Assembly: GCF_900116445.1 (NCBI RefSeq)
Contig: NZ_FPBH01000007.1
Coordinates: 239,696 to 303,695, forward strand
Direction of reading: 5' to 3'
Origin: Paraburkholderia aspalathi
GTDB taxonomy: Bacteria > Pseudomonadota > Gammaproteobacteria > Burkholderiales > Burkholderiaceae
DNA: 64,000 nucleotides
Shown: positions 61,440 through 64,000 of the stretch, piece after piece
Position numbering within the stretch: the stretch's first letter is position 1
How the letters are laid out: the number at the start of each line of letters is the position of its first letter
Position numbers and translations under genes: made by a program
Notes under the pieces: model-generated
Database searches by the model: none
Told to the model about the DNA's origin: nothing
The model's input: only the letters and a program-made list of their open reading frames with translations

Positions 61440-62768
61440 ATGACTTCGCGCCCCGTCATCGACGACCTGTCGTCTTTCTGGATGCCCTTCACCGCCAACC
61501 GCCAGTTCAAGGCTGCGCCGCGCCTGCTGGAATCGGCCAAGGGTATGTACTACCGCACCACGGACGGGCGTGAAGTGCTCGACGGCTGCGCGGGTCTCTG
61601 GTGCGTGAACGCCGGCCACGGCCGCGACGAAATCGTCGCCGCGATCACCGAACAACTGTCCACGCTCGACTTCGCACCGACATTCCAGATGGGCCACCCG
61701 TTGGCGTTCGAAGCGGCCACCAAAGTCGCCGAACTGATGCCGAACGGCCTCGACCGCATCTTCTTCACCAACTCCGGCTCGGAATCGGTCGACACCGCCC
61801 TGAAAATCGCGCTGGCGTACCACCGTTCGCGCGGCGAAGGCCAGCGCACGCGTCTGATCGGCCGCGAGCGCGGCTATCACGGCGTGGGCTTCGGCGGTAT
61901 TTCGGTTGGCGGCATCGCGCCGAACCGCAAGACGTTCTCCGGCGCGCTGCTGCCGGCGATCGATCATATGCCGCACACGCATAACCTCGAACACAACGCG
62001 TTTTCGAAGGGCCAGCCCGCCTGGGGCGCGCATCTCGCCGACGAACTCGAGCGCATCGTCACGTTGCACGACGCATCGACGATCGCCGCCGTGATCGTCG
62101 AACCGGTGGCCGGCTCGACGGGCGTGCTGATTCCGCCGCAAGGCTACCTGCAGAAGCTGCGCGAAATTTGCACGAAGCACGGCATCCTGCTGATTTTCGA
62201 CGAAGTGATTACCGCATTCGGCCGCGTCGGCAAAGCAACGGCAAGCGAATACTTCGGCGTGACGCCGGACCTGATCACGATGGCCAAGGCGATCAACAAC
62301 GCTGCGATCCCGATGGGCGCAGTGGCTGCGAGCCGCACGATCCACGACACGATCGTCAACGCCGGCGCACAGGGCGCGATCGAACTGTTCCACGGCTACA
62401 CGTATTCGGCCCACCCGGCTGCGGCCGCGGCCGCCGTCGCGACGCTCGACCTGTATCGCCGCGACGGCCTATTCGAGCGCGCGGCAACGATGGCGCCGAA
62501 GTTCGAAGCCGCCGCTCACTCGCTGCGCGGCGCGAAGCATGTGAAGGACGTTCGCAACCTCGGCATGATCGCGGGCGTCGAACTCGAGCCGCGCGACGGT
62601 GCGCCGGGCGCGCGTGCTTACGAAGCGTTCGTGAAGTGCTTCGAGGCGGGTGTGCTGGTGCGCTTTACCGGCGACATCCTCGCGTTCTCGCCGCCGCTCA
62701 TCATCGATGAAGAGCAGATCGCGCACATCTTCAAGACGGTGGGCGACGTGCTGGCGACGGTGCAGTAA
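61440..62768 (+). CDS. Omega-amino acid:pyruvate aminotransferase (beta-alanine type)
   Basis: A 442-residue class III aminotransferase that moves the amino group of beta-alanine or other omega-amino acids to pyruvate. The pyridoxal lysine is Lys283 (T-M-A-K-A-I-N-N), the ring-binding aspartate Asp254 (F-D-E-V-I) and the phosphate loop G-S-E-S near 113-116. The N-terminal F-W-M-P-F-T-A-N-R-Q-F motif is typical of the omega-amino acid:pyruvate branch. A divergent MocR regulator suggests PLP-metabolite control. A methylmalonate-semialdehyde dehydrogenase, often next to it, may lie elsewhere. Confidence 0.93.
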   Translation: MTSRPVIDDLSSFWMPFTANRQFKAAPRLLESAKGMYYRTTDGREVLDGCAGLWCVNAGHGRDEIVAAITEQLSTLDFAPTFQMGHPLAFEAATKVAELMPNGLDRIFFTNSGSESVDTALKIALAYHRSRGEGQRTRLIGRERGYHGVGFGGISVGGIAPNRKTFSGALLPAIDHMPHTHNLEHNAFSKGQPAWGAHLADELERIVTLHDASTIAAVIVEPVAGSTGVLIPPQGYLQKLREICTKHGILLIFDEVITAFGRVGKATASEYFGVTPDLITMAKAINNAAIPMGAVAASRTIHDTIVNAGAQGAIELFHGYTYSAHPAAAAAAVATLDLYRRDGLFERAATMAPKFEAAAHSLRGAKHVKDVRNLGMIAGVELEPRDGAPGARAYEAFVKCFEAGVLVRFTGDILAFSPPLIIDEEQIAHIFKTVGDVLATVQ

Positions 62769-62781
62769 GACTGAGAGATGT

Positions 62782-62811
62782 GGCGCGCGTGGGTGGCGCG
62801 CGCCGCGTTTT
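62782..62811 (+). terminator. Terminator-like hairpin after the aminotransferase
   Basis: GGCGCGCG-TGGGTGG-CGCGCGCC is a perfect 8-bp stem followed by GCGTTTT, 13 bp after the stop. Confidence 0.7.
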
Positions 62812-62845
62812 GGTTGCCCGTATCACGCCCTCTCAGGCGATAGCG

Positions 62846-63370
62846 TCAGCGATGCGCGCGCGAAACTCTCGTGTGTGCGGCCTTTTTAGCTGCGGCCGAG
62901 CGGCCTGAAGCACCCTTGGTCGCTGCGGCCTTCTTCGCCGCGGCAGATCGGCTGGCCGCCGGCCGTTTGGCCGCTGCCGATTTCGTCTGTTTCGACAAAG
63001 CCTTGTGCGATGCCCCCTCGGTGCTTTCGCGCTTCAATGCATTGGTCGCGGCACGTGAACGCCTGGCTGTCGATTCGCTGCTCGCGCTCTTCTTCGCCGT
63101 GCTCTTGTGCTGGCCCGCGGCGTTGTCCTTCTGCGCTTTCTTGTGGGTCGCCTCACTCGCGGCGCCCTTTTTTGGCGACTTCACGGCGACGCCTGCACGC
63201 CTCGCTTCGGACAGGCCGATTGCAATCGCCTGCTTGGCCGACCTGACGCCATGCTTGCCGGCGCGCACCTTATCGATCTGATCCTTGACGAATTCCCCTG
63301 CCTGGGTGCTCGATGCCTTGCCGGCACGCTTGTCGGCTTGGGCACGCTTGATGGTTTTCTGTTCGGGCAT
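62846..63370 (-). CDS. DUF6496 basic Lys/Ala-rich protein
   Basis: A 174-residue protein. The N-terminal ~65 residues form a conserved domain (Q-A-G-E-F-V-K-D-Q-I-D-K-V-R-A-G-K-H-G-V and A-I-A-I-G-L-S-E-A-R-R-A-G-V) known as DUF6496. The rest is a low-complexity Lys/Ala/Ser tail with repeated S-A-A-A-K-K-A-A, like H1-type DNA-binding tails. It is the second protein of this type in the window. A chromatin-like role is plausible but unproven. Confidence 0.82.
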   Translation of the reverse strand: MPEQKTIKRAQADKRAGKASSTQAGEFVKDQIDKVRAGKHGVRSAKQAIAIGLSEARRAGVAVKSPKKGAASEATHKKAQKDNAAGQHKSTAKKSASSESTARRSRAATNALKRESTEGASHKALSKQTKSAAAKRPAASRSAAAKKAAATKGASGRSAAAKKAAHTRVSRAHR

Positions 63371-63547
63371 GACGGTCCTCCGGTTGGCTGTTGGCTTTGG
63401 ACATGCAGCAACGCGTGTGCCGGGGGGCGTTCGCTGCGGCGCAGCGAAACTTCAGGAAATTGGGCGACAAGGCTCGCGCCTGGCAACTGGACGGCGTATG
63501 GTGAGAGCAAGGGTTGGCGCCTTGGTCCGGCCCGACGGGAGACGTCC

Positions 63548-63799
63548 ATGAAGATACCTACCGTTCGCGCAGGCGCGCATATCGAAGGCGTGCATTGGGT
63601 TGCCGAGTACGCTGAAGACGTTCACGAGATTCGTGTGTTCCGCGAAGGCCAGGAAGTGGATGTGCATAATGCGCCGTCCTCGTTGTTCGGCGATGAGGAA
63701 AATGCGGGGTCTAAGAGCACCGCTGATCATCGAGGGATGGAAGCCGCTGTGCTGGCTTATTTGCGGCGGTTTGTGATTGAGCATGATGCGGAGGAGTAA
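63548..63799 (+). CDS. Small protein, unknown function
   Basis: An 83-residue acidic protein with alternating strand-like segments (V-H-W-V-A-E-Y-A-E-D-V-H-E-I-R-V-F) and a helical end. A GGGAGA ribosome site precedes the ATG. It is divergent from the DUF6496 gene. No family is recognised. Confidence 0.65.
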   Translation: MKIPTVRAGAHIEGVHWVAEYAEDVHEIRVFREGQEVDVHNAPSSLFGDEENAGSKSTADHRGMEAAVLAYLRRFVIEHDAEE

Positions 63800-63879
63800 G
63801 GGTTTTTTTGCCTTTTGCGGCGGCATTTGGCCGTGTTCCTGGGGCTTTGGCCTTTCCTTGATCTGGCTTTCGTGCCTTT

Positions 63880-63928
63880 CCTTGCATTGTTAGTGGTCTA
63901 TTAGCGTTGCCCCTGTGCGGGGCGGCAC
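63880..63928. repeat. Burkholderia-type intergenic repeat fragment
   Basis: The stretch TTAGTGGTCTATTAGCG...GCCCCTGTGCGGGGCGGCACT has the look of an interspersed repeat that I recall from Burkholderia-type genomes, where it usually continues with TTACTTT-like sequence. Here it stops at 63928. This rests on memory and not on comparison. Confidence 0.4.
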
Positions 63929-64000
63929 TGTAGTGGTCAAGTAAACCTGGACACCCGGAAAGGGGAATATTTAAAAAAGTGAAGCTTCGCATCGTGCCGG
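63929..64000 (+). mobile_element. Possible end of an IS3-family element
   Basis: TGTAGTGGTCAAG at 63929 followed by CCTGGACACCC resembles the terminal repeats of some IS3-group elements (TG...GTGGACAC type). A GTG-started frame, M-K-L-R-I-V-P, begins near 63977 and runs off the window. No transposase is visible inside the window, so the call is tentative. Confidence 0.4.

Noticed and set aside
1..64000. tRNA, rRNA or phage genes
   Set aside because: No tRNA-like cloverleaf, rRNA core sequence, integrase or capsid-type protein was found in the window.

Overview
This 64 kb window is GC-rich chromosomal DNA of a beta-proteobacterium, most likely Paraburkholderia or a close Burkholderia relative. 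The evidence is the codon use, the phasin, the DUF2844/DUF3443 and DUF6496 genes, and many tandem efflux and regulator loci. I see no rRNA, tRNA, prophage or CRISPR array. Species and replicon cannot be decided from the sequence alone.

Layout. 1-1762 (-): a membrane-type GMC dehydrogenase pair, with the large subunit cut by the window edge. 2115-10218: an IclR regulator divergent from a seven-gene operon that joins a PotABCD-type ABC importer to a three-part 2Fe-2S/FAD/FAD amine or opine-type oxidase of unknown substrate. 10219-14452 (-): a small membrane protein, a ketopantoate-reductase-like enzyme, and a nucleoside salvage operon (nupC, cdd, nucleoside hydrolase). 14652-15839 (-): a thiolase. 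15885-21004 (-): an EmrAB/NodT-type tripartite pump with two tandem MarR regulators. 21122-25166 (-): IclR, a polar amino acid ABC importer and hutG. 25380-34016: a transglutaminase / ATP-grasp + Alpha-E / transglutaminase-DUF2126 operon with a divergent zinc metallopeptidase.

Further right: DUF3443 and DUF2844 secreted proteins (34130-35874), a phasin (36449), small exported proteins (37230-39039), an old-yellow-enzyme reductase with divergent ArsR (39158-40672), a MipA / response regulator / histidine kinase operon (40724-43637), a GST, a NemR-like regulator with a medium-chain reductase (45029-46761), a large phospholipase D-like protein with an unusual N-terminal region (46922-49402), a Lys/Ala-repeat protein with a ribbon-helix-helix-like tail, and Ohr plus an esterase under a TetR regulator. 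Next come a LysR gene and a third MarR regulator followed by a second NodT-EmrAB pump (54113-59041), then LysE, MocR, an omega-amino acid:pyruvate aminotransferase, a DUF6496 basic protein, and what looks like one end of an insertion sequence at the right edge.

How they work together. Much of the window is small detoxification or uptake modules, each beside its own regulator and a readable palindrome. The clearest link is a 12-bp palindrome GTGCRTAYGCAC found at five sites in front of three paralogous MarR genes and both tripartite pumps, about 34 kb apart, which suggests one cross-wired efflux regulon. The best candidate for a poorly described biochemical system is the transglutaminase/ATP-grasp/Alpha-E operon with its metallopeptidase. 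Second are the orphan flavo-oxidase operon and the PLD fusion protein.
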